DNA of 64,000 nt, taken from Nostoc sp. KVJ3. Lineage in GTDB: Bacteria; Cyanobacteriota; Cyanobacteriia; Cyanobacteriales; Nostocaceae. Location: NCBI RefSeq assembly GCF_026127265.1, contig NZ_WWFG01000001.1, forward strand, positions 2,147,501-2,211,500. The letters are read 5' to 3'. A program made the translations under genes and the position numbers. The notes under the pieces were generated by a model. That model made no database searches, was not told where the DNA came from, and saw nothing but the letters and a program-made list of their open reading frames with translations. This document shows, piece after piece, positions 54,099 through 62,313 of this stretch; position 1 is the first letter of the stretch; every line of letters begins with the position of its first letter.

Positions 54099-54310
54099 CT
54101 AAAATCTCTAGAGGAATCATATTTGATTTCTGAAAAAACTCAGTGCAACTTAAAAAGGCTTCTTCCCTACTCCCCACTCCCTATCTACGCAAATAATTTC
54201 ATAAATCAAATCGGATTGCTGTATTAGGGATTAAAACCTCCCAAGTAACTTTGGTGCGACAAGAAAACATCAAATTGCAATCAACTAAAATCCCTATTAG
54301 GGATTGAAAC
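54099..54310 (+). CRISPR. CRISPR relic: one spacer between an interrupted and an intact repeat
   Basis: The intact 37-nt repeat at 54274-54310 contains TGCAATCAACTAAAATCCC and TATTAGGGATTGAAAC, a sequence type well known from Nostoc CRISPR arrays. A 36-nt spacer (54238-54273) precedes it. The repeat before that is split: CTAAAATCTCTA (54099-54110) and TTAGGGATTAAAAC (54224-54237) lie on either side of a mini-element, and joined they match the intact repeat at 24 of 26 positions. No further repeats and no cas genes are in view, so it is a remnant without local machinery. Confidence 0.75.
54111..54221. mobile_element. 111-bp mini-element inserted in a CRISPR repeat, TA target duplication
   Basis: The left end GAGGAATCATATTTGATTTC and the right end TTCATAAATCAAATCGGATT...GCTG are imperfect inverted repeats related to the TAGCAGTCCT ends of the element at 60465-60592. 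It is flanked by TA on both sides (54109-54110, 54222-54223), and removing it with one TA restores a CRISPR repeat in exact register. Confidence 0.65.
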
Positions 54311-54357
54311 CTGCGTAATTGTACATGAAGAGTGTTAGATAGTCAAGCATAGAAATG

Positions 54358-54465
54358 AGGAGCAGGGAGCAGGGGGAGCAGGGGGAGCAGGGGAAGATGA
54401 GGGGACAAGGGGGATAAGGAGAATAAATCCATCCCCAATTCCCAATTCCCAATTCCCAATTCCCA
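54358..54465. repeat. G-rich repeat downstream of the GT39-type gene
   Basis: GAGCAGGGAGCAGGGGGAGC, AGGGGAAGATGAGGGGACAA and AGAATAAATCCATCCCCAAT, followed by four tandem CCCAATT units. The reverse complement of nearly the same sequence occurs at 55706-55849 inside the adjacent gene. Confidence 0.8.
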
Positions 54466-54466
54466 A

Positions 54467-56425
54467 TTATGATATGTCTATTTTTTCATTTTTCTTTTTC
54501 TTAAAAGGAATCCGAACCAAGTTGTAAGCACCCTTAGTCGATAAACTCTTGTAATCATCTGGCTGTAATTCCATTTGTAAAAACCTTTTCTGTTCAGCCA
54601 ATAGCAGCACAGAGGGAGGCTTTAATCCTTTGGCAGCCTGGTTTTTAATATGCTCTATAGCTTCTTGGGGAAATCCTAAATAATTTACATGAATGTGGCT
54701 GTAAAATACCACACTGGGCTTTTTGAAGCCAAGCATGATCAATTCTTCATTTGGTTGTTTTGCTTCTAGGATAACGGCAGACAATTCCCTTAAGGGTAAT
54801 TGACGTTCTCGATCAATGAAAAACGAAGCAGGTGTTAAGACAAAAATTATAAACGCCACAAGCCCTAGCAAATTAATCCCAATAACGTAGTTCCAACGGC
54901 GACTCAGTAAGAAACCCGCAACTAAAACGGCACAAACCAGCCAAATTACGCCGCCTATTACTGGTAAACCAGATTTTTGAAGTAGTTCGTGGAAGTTGCT
55001 TATAGCTGGATCGCTGCCTAATATGTGGGTTAGGTTAAACAATGCTGTTGCAAGTACTGATAAAAATACTACATTCAACCAACCACTCATTCGGAGAAAA
55101 GTAGGAGAGGAGAAAACAGGAATTGTTTGTCTGTCTTCTGTATCGTGGAAAAAGTCGCTCCATAACAGCGCCACTAGGATGGCTGCTGCTGGCATTAAAG
55201 GCAATACATAGCTAGGGAGCTTGGTGACAGCAATGCAGAAAAAGCCAAAGATGCTAGCAAACCAGAACCAGGCGAATAAACCAAACTGCTGAAAACGTTC
55301 AAGCGATCGCAAGTGCGATCGCTGCCAAAACTTCAGCCTGATTATTGCCACTGGTATATACACTGAGCATGGTGCAAAACCTAGTAGCACAATTATAAAG
55401 TAAAAATACCAAGGTGCTGAGTGACCATTAACTACTTCTGTAAAGCGTTCCAGGTTGTGATAACCAAAAAAGGAGTTAATGTAATCCCAGCCATTGCGCC
55501 AAATTACTAAAGCATACCAGGGCACTGATAAGCCGAAAATTATCAGCATACCTACGAGGAGGCGCATTTCCCGCAATACTTCTCGAAACCTTCCTACATA
55601 AAGCAAAAATGCCCCAATAATTATCCCAGGCAAGACAATTCCCACTGGGCCTTTAGTCAAAATTGCACCTGAAATTAGCACATAAAAAGCTAAGTACCAC
55701 TTATTAGGGAATAGGGCATGAGGCATTGGGGATTGAGCATTAGGAATTGGGGATGGATTTATTCTCCTTGTCCCCTCATCTTCCCCTGCTCCCCCTGCTC
55801 CCCCTGCCCCCTGCTCCCTGCCCCCTGCCCCCTGCTCCCTGCTCTCTTCCTTCCCTGCGTAACCTAGAAAGAAACATAACAAAGCTGATGCCATACATCC
55901 GGTGAGCAGCATATCAGAGACACCCGTTCTTGCCCAAATAATAGTTTCGGGATTGAGTGCCATCAGCGCTGCGGCTGTAAAAGATGTTAAGTAGCGGCGA
56001 ATAGGACGTGAAACTTGCTCTAATTCATCTTGTTTAGCCAAATACCAGTGTACGGTGTAAAAAGCTAAACAAATTAAGCCGAATGCGGCGATCGCAGAAG
56101 GAAGGCGTACTGCCCACTCATTCACCCCAATAATTGCATAAGCGATCGCTTGACACCAGTAAATTAAAGCAGGTTTATCGAAACGAGTGTCACCATTGAA
56201 AAATGGGGTAATCCAATCACCTGTAACGAACATCTGACGGGAAGCTTCGGCAAACAACGGCTCTGTCTCATCAATCAAGCCAATGTTGCCCAAATTCCAC
56301 CCAAAAGCTATCCAGCCAATCGCCACTAACCACAAAATCGACGCAGTTACACTCAGGGCTGGATTATTTGCTATTTTGTTGAACCACCGATCAACAGTGT
56401 GCTTAACACTCAATTTCATGCTCAT
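54467..56425 (-). CDS. GT39/ArnT-like membrane glycosyltransferase
   Basis: The 652-residue protein has about twelve membrane helices and the PMT_2/ArnT signature in its first loop: GLIDETEPLFAEASRQM (residues 49-65, with the catalytic acidic pair D52/E53) and TRFDKPALIYW (80-90). Such enzymes use polyprenyl-phosphate sugars to modify lipids, proteins or polysaccharides at the periplasmic face. Residues 192-241, between two helices, are not family sequence: EESREQGAGGREQGAGG and the following part are the translation of an inserted intergenic repeat (55706-55849). The insert lies in a loop, so the protein may still fold. Confidence 0.85.
   Translation of the reverse strand: MSMKLSVKHTVDRWFNKIANNPALSVTASILWLVAIGWIAFGWNLGNIGLIDETEPLFAEASRQMFVTGDWITPFFNGDTRFDKPALIYWCQAIAYAIIGVNEWAVRLPSAIAAFGLICLAFYTVHWYLAKQDELEQVSRPIRRYLTSFTAAALMALNPETIIWARTGVSDMLLTGCMASALLCFFLGYAGKEESREQGAGGREQGAGGAGGAGEDEGTRRINPSPIPNAQSPMPHALFPNKWYLAFYVLISGAILTKGPVGIVLPGIIIGAFLLYVGRFREVLREMRLLVGMLIIFGLSVPWYALVIWRNGWDYINSFFGYHNLERFTEVVNGHSAPWYFYFIIVLLGFAPCSVYIPVAIIRLKFWQRSHLRSLERFQQFGLFAWFWFASIFGFFCIAVTKLPSYVLPLMPAAAILVALLWSDFFHDTEDRQTIPVFSSPTFLRMSGWLNVVFLSVLATALFNLTHILGSDPAISNFHELLQKSGLPVIGGVIWLVCAVLVAGFLLSRRWNYVIGINLLGLVAFIIFVLTPASFFIDRERQLPLRELSAVILEAKQPNEELIMLGFKKPSVVFYSHIHVNYLGFPQEAIEHIKNQAAKGLKPPSVLLLAEQKRFLQMELQPDDYKSLSTKGAYNLVRIPFKKKKNEKIDIS
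55706..55849. repeat. G-rich repeat inserted in frame in the GT39-type gene
   Basis: On the coding (minus) strand it reads as GGGAGCAGGGGGCAGGGGGC, GCAGGGGAAGATGAGGGGAC, AGAATAAATCCATCCCCAAT, an inverted copy of 54358-54465. It adds about 48 codons without breaking the frame. Confidence 0.85.
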
Positions 56426-56898
56426 TAGTCAATAGTCAACAATCACTACTCAATAGTCGTTAGTTATCTATCTTTTGTTCTTCGAAGTTTTCAATTCAAT
56501 AATTTTTCTCCACTCAGTACTCTACCAACTCTAAGGTAAGCATCACCTACAATGTCAAAATAAAGTCAAAATTTTATTTTGAGCAAACGCTAAACAATGC
56601 CCACCCGACAAAAATCGCTTTCAAAGTCAGCATGGGCTAAACCCTAGCTATCCGCTAATAAGTAAGTCGGCGCAAATAAATTAAAGTTCGTAGTTGGGAC
56701 TAAAGTCCTGATAATCCCTGTTTTGAGCGATTCATCGCTCACTACGAACTAGTACAGTGCGGCGGAAATAAACCACCTATTCCAAATCAATGAAACCCTC
56801 ATGCTGTATTCATTTTTAATTTTTAATTTTTAATTCCGCCCTGCGGTACTAGGATCTTATTTTATGTTTAATTATGCCTACCTACTTAGTACTTCTAA
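56426..56898. other. Intergenic region with a palindromic repeat
   Basis: No gene is found in 473 bases. AGTTCGTAGTTGGGACTAAAG (56684) and CTCACTACGAACTAGTA (56739) are the inverted ends of a short repeat element, with GAGCGATTCATCGCTC as an inner hairpin. A second inversion pairs TAGTACAGTGCGGCGG (56750) with CCGCCCTGCGGTACTAG (56836). Confidence 0.6.
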
Positions 56899-57522
56899 CT
56901 ATGGACTCAGCACTAGTTGCCATTCTTGATTTTGGGAATTCCATTTAGGTAATTGAGTTTCACCAACAACATAGGGGCCCCAGTAACGACGGGAGCCATC
57001 TTGTGCAAAAGCAACTAAAATGTCTCCCTTCTCCAGTTTTAAATTATTCTGAGGTAGGGATAAAATCAGTCCCTTCTCACTACCTTCTTGAGGAGCAAAA
57101 TCCCAATGTGCTGGTACATCATAGTGAGTCTGTTTAGTACTAGAGCCTTTTGTTACCGACTGTCGCGCCAGTAAAGCTAACCGCACAGGCTGATTTGTTT
57201 GATTGCTCATCCGCAAAGTGCCTTGATATTTGACTTTGCTTGCTGATTTATCTCGCTCTGCCAAGACAGGAGAAGTGTTATCTTTAATACTATGTTCTAC
57301 TTGATTGCTTGGAGTAGATAGATTAGTAGAAGTACTTTTTTCAGATGGAACAGCTTTAGAGGATGTTGTTTCCCACCCTTGAGTTTCAGTTGGCAGTTGT
57401 GAAGATGTATCTGGGTTTGTGGAATCAAAGGATACACTCACTCCTAAGCATCCCACCAAAGCAACAAGCAGTCCCAAGCAACAAGCTGTAACACCGACGT
57501 TACGATATACTGAAGATTTCAT
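56899..57522 (-). CDS. Predicted lipoprotein of unknown function
   Basis: The 207-residue protein has a lipoprotein signal: KSSVYRNVG, a hydrophobic core, and the lipobox ALVGC with the cysteine at residue 25. A serine/threonine-rich linker (about 35-90) leads to a globular C-terminal domain (95-207) with KYQGTLRMSNQTNQPVRLAL, YDVPAHWDFAPQEGSEKGL and SRRYWGPYVVGE. I do not recognise the domain; the pattern suggests a small beta-sandwich. It is probably anchored in the outer membrane or the outer face of the plasma membrane. It stands alone. Confidence 0.7.
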   Translation of the reverse strand: MKSSVYRNVGVTACCLGLLVALVGCLGVSVSFDSTNPDTSSQLPTETQGWETTSSKAVPSEKSTSTNLSTPSNQVEHSIKDNTSPVLAERDKSASKVKYQGTLRMSNQTNQPVRLALLARQSVTKGSSTKQTHYDVPAHWDFAPQEGSEKGLILSLPQNNLKLEKGDILVAFAQDGSRRYWGPYVVGETQLPKWNSQNQEWQLVLSP

Positions 57523-58076
57523 ATTGATAGTTATTAGAAATAAATATTTTGTCTAGGCTTGACCAAATAGTAGCCTATTATCACAAAAGCTAATCATAGA
57601 AAGTAGCCTAATATATACTTTCCTAAAATTAAGGAACCGAATGTATTATAAATATCATTTTGATGAGAAAATATTTGTAGGTAATTATTTCTTTTATATT
57701 TGACAAACAAGGGGTACAGACACCCATTGTTTTGTGTATTAACCGTAGGCTTGGATAAAAACAAGAAAATTTGATACAGATCCAGCCAATTCATTTGCAT
57801 GAAAAGCAAAAATTTTCTGAAACTGCTAGCGGCTTCAACAAGGCCTTATTCGCCAAACCTTAGATAAATCTAAGATGTATATTTCATCTTGCGTTACAAT
57901 AAGCACCCTTTGAAGGGATTTTAGTTCCTGAAAGATGATCGGATGTGCAAATTTGAATTCCGCTGGAGTTCCGGCATATATCTATAATATTAACAAATAA
58001 GCTTCGGCTAAAACCTAATATCCTCTTTGAATATAGAAATATTTGAAGATATCTTGACTTTCACCCAGAAGTCTAT
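57523..58076. other. AT-rich intergenic region before ycf20
   Basis: The 554 bases between the divergent lipoprotein and ycf20 genes contain no convincing frame. A weak imperfect inversion, CAAGGGGTACAGACACCCATTG, lies at 57707-57728. The ycf20 promoter region is probably after 57850; no Shine-Dalgarno is obvious. Confidence 0.5.
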
Positions 58077-58412
58077 GTGATGCAAAATACTCGTCTCAAT
58101 AACTTATTGGATGCCATTGCTACACGCTTGGGTCAATGGTTTTTAAATCCTTGGCGGCGGCTATCGTTGCTGATAATTAGTTTTCTGTTCGGTTTTTTTC
58201 TAGGAAATGCAGTTTCCACAACAGCCGGTCAACGGGCAGAATTAGACATTGTAGTAGCTGGGTTTTTAGTAGTATTGACGGAAATTGCTAGTAGGATATT
58301 TTACAGTCAGAGCTTTTTCGTTAAGCGATCGCTCTTGGTAGACTCACTAAATCTTCTTAAAATTGGTTTCACTTACAGCCTATTTCTCGAAGCCTTTAAG
58401 CTGGGATCGTGA
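58077..58412 (+). CDS. ycf20: Ycf20 (DUF565) membrane protein
   Basis: The 111-residue protein matches Ycf20/DUF565, conserved in cyanobacteria and plastids and linked in algae and plants to thermal dissipation of light energy. It shows TRLNNLLDAIATRLGQWF, then NPWRRLSLLIISFLFGFFLG, the family signature, and three hydrophobic segments (about residues 30-48, 58-75 and 92-108). The start is GTG 58077 or the ATG directly after it. It may be co-transcribed with the glycerate kinase gene, which begins 33 nt later across a short G-rich spacer. Confidence 0.9.
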   Translation: MMQNTRLNNLLDAIATRLGQWFLNPWRRLSLLIISFLFGFFLGNAVSTTAGQRAELDIVVAGFLVVLTEIASRIFYSQSFFVKRSLLVDSLNLLKIGFTYSLFLEAFKLGS

Positions 58413-58445
58413 GAAGAGGCAGGGGGCAGGGAGCAGGGGGAAATT

Positions 58446-59492
58446 ATGAGTTGGTGGCTGGGTGAAATTTTAGCAACGGATGCGATGGGGGAAACTTGGC
58501 AGCAGCAAGCTAGAGTTGCTGCACTAGCAGATAGGTTAAGGGCTAAAGCTTTTGGGATTACGCCGGAAAATGTCGATGAAGCGATCGCTTTTCGAGCGCA
58601 TTTACTAAAATCCGTCTTCCCAGCTTTTAACGAATTCTGCCAAACTACGCTGCACATCGAACCCAAGGAAATGTTACAAGTTTTGTGGGACTTGTGGCTG
58701 CCTTTGGGGATCAAACTAGCATCGCAGCGCCAAAAGTTGGAACGCCCTTTGATTCAGGGAATCTTGGGAGGACAAGGCACTGGTAAAACTACAATGTCTA
58801 AGATTCTCAGCTTGATTCTGAATCAGTTGGGATACCGGACTGTGAGCTTGTCTTTGGATGACTTATATAAAACTTACAGCGATCGCTTGGTTTTAACACA
58901 ACAAGATCCCCGCTTAATTTGGCGTGGCCCACCAGGAACCCACGATGTAGATTTAGGCTTAGATGTACTAGAGCAAATCCGCCAGTCGCAAAGTCCAGTT
59001 ATGATTCCCCGTTTTGATAAATCTGCACACAGAGGCGCTGGCGATCGCACTACTCCAGAGATGGTAACAGATGTAGATATTGTAATATTTGAAGGTTGGT
59101 TTGTGGGTGTCCGACCAATTAACGCAGATGTATTTGATACTGCACCGCCGCCAATTATCACAGACGAGGATAGAGCATTTGCCCGTGATATGAATCGTCG
59201 CCTCCACGATTATTTACCACTGTGGGAACGATTAGACAGCTTACTTGTGCTGTATCCAACCGATTATCGCTGTTCTTTAGAGTGGCGCAAACAGGCGGAA
59301 CAGCAGATGATTGCTGTGGGGAAATCGGGGATGAGCAATGCAGAGATAGAGCAATTTGTCAATTATTTTTGGCGATCGCTTCACCCGGAATTATTTATCA
59401 AGCCGTTGGTAAAAGATGCAACAGTGGTTGACTTGGTGATTGAGATCCATGCCGATCATAGCTTTGGGGAAGTTTATTGCGATCGCACTTAG
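58446..59492 (+). CDS. glyK: D-glycerate 3-kinase (plant-type GLYK)
   Basis: The 348-residue protein is a GLYK-type glycerate kinase, which returns glycerate from photorespiration to the Calvin cycle as 3-phosphoglycerate. The P-loop is GGQGTGKTT (108-116), followed by SLDDLYKTYSDRLVL, the diagnostic WRGPPGTHDVDLG, PRFDKSAHRGAGDR and IVIFEGWFVGVRP. A helical N-terminal extension of about 100 residues is normal for cyanobacterial members. It follows ycf20 closely on the same strand; both fit light-driven metabolism, but a functional link is not shown. Confidence 0.94.
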   Translation: MSWWLGEILATDAMGETWQQQARVAALADRLRAKAFGITPENVDEAIAFRAHLLKSVFPAFNEFCQTTLHIEPKEMLQVLWDLWLPLGIKLASQRQKLERPLIQGILGGQGTGKTTMSKILSLILNQLGYRTVSLSLDDLYKTYSDRLVLTQQDPRLIWRGPPGTHDVDLGLDVLEQIRQSQSPVMIPRFDKSAHRGAGDRTTPEMVTDVDIVIFEGWFVGVRPINADVFDTAPPPIITDEDRAFARDMNRRLHDYLPLWERLDSLLVLYPTDYRCSLEWRKQAEQQMIAVGKSGMSNAEIEQFVNYFWRSLHPELFIKPLVKDATVVDLVIEIHADHSFGEVYCDRT

Positions 59493-59572
59493 GGCGTTAC
59501 TTCTCAAGCAAATCAGGTAAAAACACTATAATTTGCTTAAAGCGTGATTTATCCTACTCCTTAGACCAAAAA

Positions 59573-59785
59573 TGCCAGAGGTATAGTTAAAGCTTTTCTT
59601 TTCTTACTCTCACAAAGACGAAGCTCTGCGGGATGAACTAGCTAAACACCTGGCCATATTAGAATGGCAAAGTGTGATTTCAAGCTGGTGCGATCGCAGG
59701 ATACTACCTGGAGAGGAGTGGGATTACCAAATTAATGATAATTTAAACACCGCCGACATTATTCTGTTGCTAGGCATAAATTCTC
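59573..59785 (+). pseudogene. TIR-domain protein, N-terminal relic
   Basis: From ATG 59573 the frame reads MPEV, stop, LKLFFSYSHKDEALRDELAK and then VISSWCDRRILPGEEWDYQ, INDNLNTADIILLL. This is the first 65 residues of a TIR domain (FISYSHKDE start, W-DR-I-PGEEW box, NTADIILLL strand). A TAG stop breaks codon 5 and similarity ends abruptly at GINSLL, where the next gene's 3' end begins. Cyanobacterial TIR proteins of this type usually continue into NB-ARC/STAND or repeat domains; nothing of that is left. Confidence 0.72.
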
Positions 59786-59787
59786 TT

Positions 59788-60423
59788 TTAAAGCTGACAA
59801 ATTGCTTTTAAAACTTGTAGCAAATGACTTGAACGCTCTCTTTCCATTAAATTTAATTCTGGTAACAGATAATAAATAGGGGGATTTCCTTGTTCGATAT
59901 AGACAAACTGATAACTTCTACCATTAGTCGTTAATCCCCAAACTGATTTTTGATTATCTAAATTTTTATAAGCATAGGTCAGTAGCTGAGGTAAACCTGT
60001 TGATATATCAATCTGACTATTTTTAGATTCAATTAACAGTACCCAAAAATATGTTTGAGGTTTTGTATGTTTAGCTTTACTAATAGCTAAAATATCAAAT
60101 CTTCCTTTAATTTTGATATCTTCATCTTCAACTTCAATATTAGCAATATTCTCTTCCAAAACAATCTCGATAGGATAGCGATAAAAACCAGCTAACCTTA
60201 GTAAAGGCGCAACTCCAAGAAACTTAACTTGACCTTCAGAAACTTTACCTGCTGTCAGATATCTATCAAAATCATGCTGAATTTGTTTGAGTTCCTGTTG
60301 TTCTGCTTCAGTGAGAGGTTCCAGAGATAAGTAGTTAGAAAACGAGTCATTGTACTGTTTTTGAAAGCCAAACAGACGATGAACTTCTTCTAAGGATAAA
60401 TTACGAGCGTTGAGAATTGTCAT
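59788..60423 (-). CDS. Restriction-endonuclease-like protein (PD-(D/E)XK fold, R-subunit N-terminal type)
   Basis: The protein (211 residues from MTILNARNLSLEEV; AAGGAAAA precedes this start) resembles the stand-alone N-terminal nuclease-like domains annotated as type I restriction R subunits in cyanobacteria. The core strands GRFDILAISKAK and YFWVLLIESKNSQID (about residues 105-140) supply the D and E-x-K of a PD-(D/E)XK site, followed by a QLLTYAYKNL helix. No helicase or specificity gene is adjacent, so it is not part of a complete restriction system. Its role is unknown. Confidence 0.72.
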   Translation of the reverse strand: MTILNARNLSLEEVHRLFGFQKQYNDSFSNYLSLEPLTEAEQQELKQIQHDFDRYLTAGKVSEGQVKFLGVAPLLRLAGFYRYPIEIVLEENIANIEVEDEDIKIKGRFDILAISKAKHTKPQTYFWVLLIESKNSQIDISTGLPQLLTYAYKNLDNQKSVWGLTTNGRSYQFVYIEQGNPPIYYLLPELNLMERERSSHLLQVLKAICQL

Positions 60424-60464
60424 ATATTTTTCCTTGATTAAGGTGCAACTCAATCCAAACGACT

Positions 60465-60592
60465 TATAGCAGTCCTAAATCATTTGTGAAAATTATATAT
60501 CTCCTTCTTCTTTCTTCCCTTTGCGTACTTTGCGTACTTGGCGGTTCGTTTCCTTCTCTATATTTTTCATAAATCAAATAGGACTGCTATAT
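60465..60592. mobile_element. 128-bp mini-element with TATAGCAGTCCT ends
   Basis: The ends TATAGCAGTCCTAAATCATT and the inverted ATAAATCAAATAGGACTGCT...ATA match over about 28 bp with several mismatches. The interior contains CTTTGCGTACTTGGCGGTTC, the same core (inverted) as the element at 42858-42968. A degenerate relative lies inside the CRISPR relic. Confidence 0.75.
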
Positions 60593-60799
60593 ATAAAACC
60601 TATTTTAACCCTTGGTTGAGTGACCAAATTCGTTAAGCTACAACGAAAAATATTTATCAGTTAATCAAATATTAATCCTCAAGAAACTCCTCTTTAACTT
60701 CTTAACTCTGTGTTCTCTGTGCCTCTGTGGTTAAATAAAAAGCTTTTAAACCGCAGAGGCGCGGAGGACGCAGAGAGAAAAAGAGATTCTAGAAGTATA
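60593..60799. repeat. Spacer with inverted CTCTGTGGTTTAAA-type repeat after hisS
   Basis: CTCTGTGCCTCTGTGGTTAAA (60714-60734, minus its last base) faces TTTAAACCGCAGAGGCGCGG (60746-60765) and AGGACGCAGAGAG, an inverted pair of about 30 bp centred on AAAAAGCTTTT. It lies about 20 nt past the hisS stop and could act as a terminator. Confidence 0.55.
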
Positions 60800-62188
60800 T
60801 TAGCCCAGCCTTTTTTTAACTTCCTCAGCCAAATCTACCAGTAACACTTCTACTTGCTCACCTGTTTTCAAATCTTTCAGCGAAGACTTTTGCGCTGCTG
60901 CTTCCTCAGAACCAATAATTACACAAAATTGAATTCCTTGCTTATCGGCTAGCTGAAATTGCTTACCCAAGGGACGCTTATCAAAGTTGGTGATAACATT
61001 AATTCCAGCCTGACGCAGATTTTGCGAAACTTTTAAATAAGTTGGCATTAAATCTTCTTGCATATTCACTACCATTACCTGGGCTGGTGTAGCGGCTAAG
61101 GTACTAAGAATACCAGCTTTTAACAAGCGGCTAATTAAGCGAGTTAAGCCGATAGAAATGCCGACACCAGGCATTTTCTCACCCAAAAATACCCCAACTA
61201 ATTCTTCATATCTCCCGCCAGAACAGATACTACCTAAAGCTTCATGTCCTAATAAGGTTGTTTCGTAAACTGTGCCAGTATAGTAATCAAGTCCACGAGC
61301 AATGGATAAATCAATACAGAAACGATTTTCGGCAACTCCGAGATTACGCACCCCAGCAATTACTGTTTCTAATTCACTAATTCCCAGATTTAATTGCTCG
61401 GTTTCAGGTAGATTTTGGGCGAGATATTTAAGTTTATCTAATACTTCATCAACGGAACCATCTATTTTAATAAAATCAATAATTTTTTGAGTCTGTTCTC
61501 CTGAAACTACCTGTTTCTCTAATTCTTGCTTTACTTTACTTTCACCAATTTTTTCTAAATTATCAACAATACTAATACACGATTTAATTTTATCTTCTGT
61601 GATTCCCACTGACTTAAAAAAACCTGTCAGAACTTTGCGATTATTGATGCGAATCAGAAAATTACCGATATTAATTGCTTCAAATATCTCTGTGATAATT
61701 GCAGGCATTTGAGCATCATAAAGCAAGCTGAGTTCCTTACGAGCAACTACATCAATATCGCACTGACGAAACTGACGAAAACGCCCATCTTTCGCTCGTT
61801 CTCCCCGAAAAACCATATCTGTTTGGTAACGGGCAAAGGGAAAGATTAACTCATTTAGATGACGAGCAATATAAGCTGCTAATGGAACTGTTTGATCGAA
61901 TTTTAAAGCTCTTGCTTCCGAACCAGTTTCACCCGATTTATCTCTCTCGGCTTGTCGATTTGGTGGCAGGATGGGATCAATGCCATAAATGATATTGTCG
62001 CCTTGATTACCTTTAGCTTGCAGCACTTCTAAACGCTCGACAGCAGGTGTTTCTATGGGCGTAAATCCATAGCTTTCAAAAACTTTACGGATGATATCTA
62101 GCAAATATAATTCTAGACGCTTTTCATTAGGTAGAAATTCAGGGAAACCGCTAGGAGTAGAAAAGTTTATTTTGTCACCTTTTGCCAT
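60800..62188 (-). CDS. hisS: Histidyl-tRNA synthetase
   Basis: The 462-residue class II synthetase charges tRNA-His. The catalytic core shows SGFPEFLPNEKRLELYLLD, TPAVERLEVLQAKGN, motif 2 as FRGERAKDGRFRQFRQCDID, and the HisA signature LSIARGLDYYTGTVYE. Motif 3 is in MPGVGISIGLTRL, and the anticodon-binding domain follows with DKRPLGKQFQLADKQG. It is slightly longer than the E. coli enzyme because of an insert near residues 75-95, a form common in cyanobacteria. It is a monocistronic minus-strand gene, with a small AGTCCGC/GCGGACT hairpin (62258-62275) in its leader. Confidence 0.96.
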   Translation of the reverse strand: MAKGDKINFSTPSGFPEFLPNEKRLELYLLDIIRKVFESYGFTPIETPAVERLEVLQAKGNQGDNIIYGIDPILPPNRQAERDKSGETGSEARALKFDQTVPLAAYIARHLNELIFPFARYQTDMVFRGERAKDGRFRQFRQCDIDVVARKELSLLYDAQMPAIITEIFEAINIGNFLIRINNRKVLTGFFKSVGITEDKIKSCISIVDNLEKIGESKVKQELEKQVVSGEQTQKIIDFIKIDGSVDEVLDKLKYLAQNLPETEQLNLGISELETVIAGVRNLGVAENRFCIDLSIARGLDYYTGTVYETTLLGHEALGSICSGGRYEELVGVFLGEKMPGVGISIGLTRLISRLLKAGILSTLAATPAQVMVVNMQEDLMPTYLKVSQNLRQAGINVITNFDKRPLGKQFQLADKQGIQFCVIIGSEEAAAQKSSLKDLKTGEQVEVLLVDLAEEVKKRLG

Positions 62189-62313
62189 GCGTGTACCTTA
62201 TTAAGTTGAAGTTTGAGATGGAAGTCTGACGAATGCAAGTCGTGTCTACACAAACAAAGTCCGCATGCGCGGACTGGAGAATAATGAATGATTATGTTTA
62301 AGAACAGAAGTTT

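Noticed and set aside
58874..59207. Minus-strand frames opposite the glycerate kinase gene
   Set aside because: They are shadows of a strongly conserved gene and have no family resemblance.
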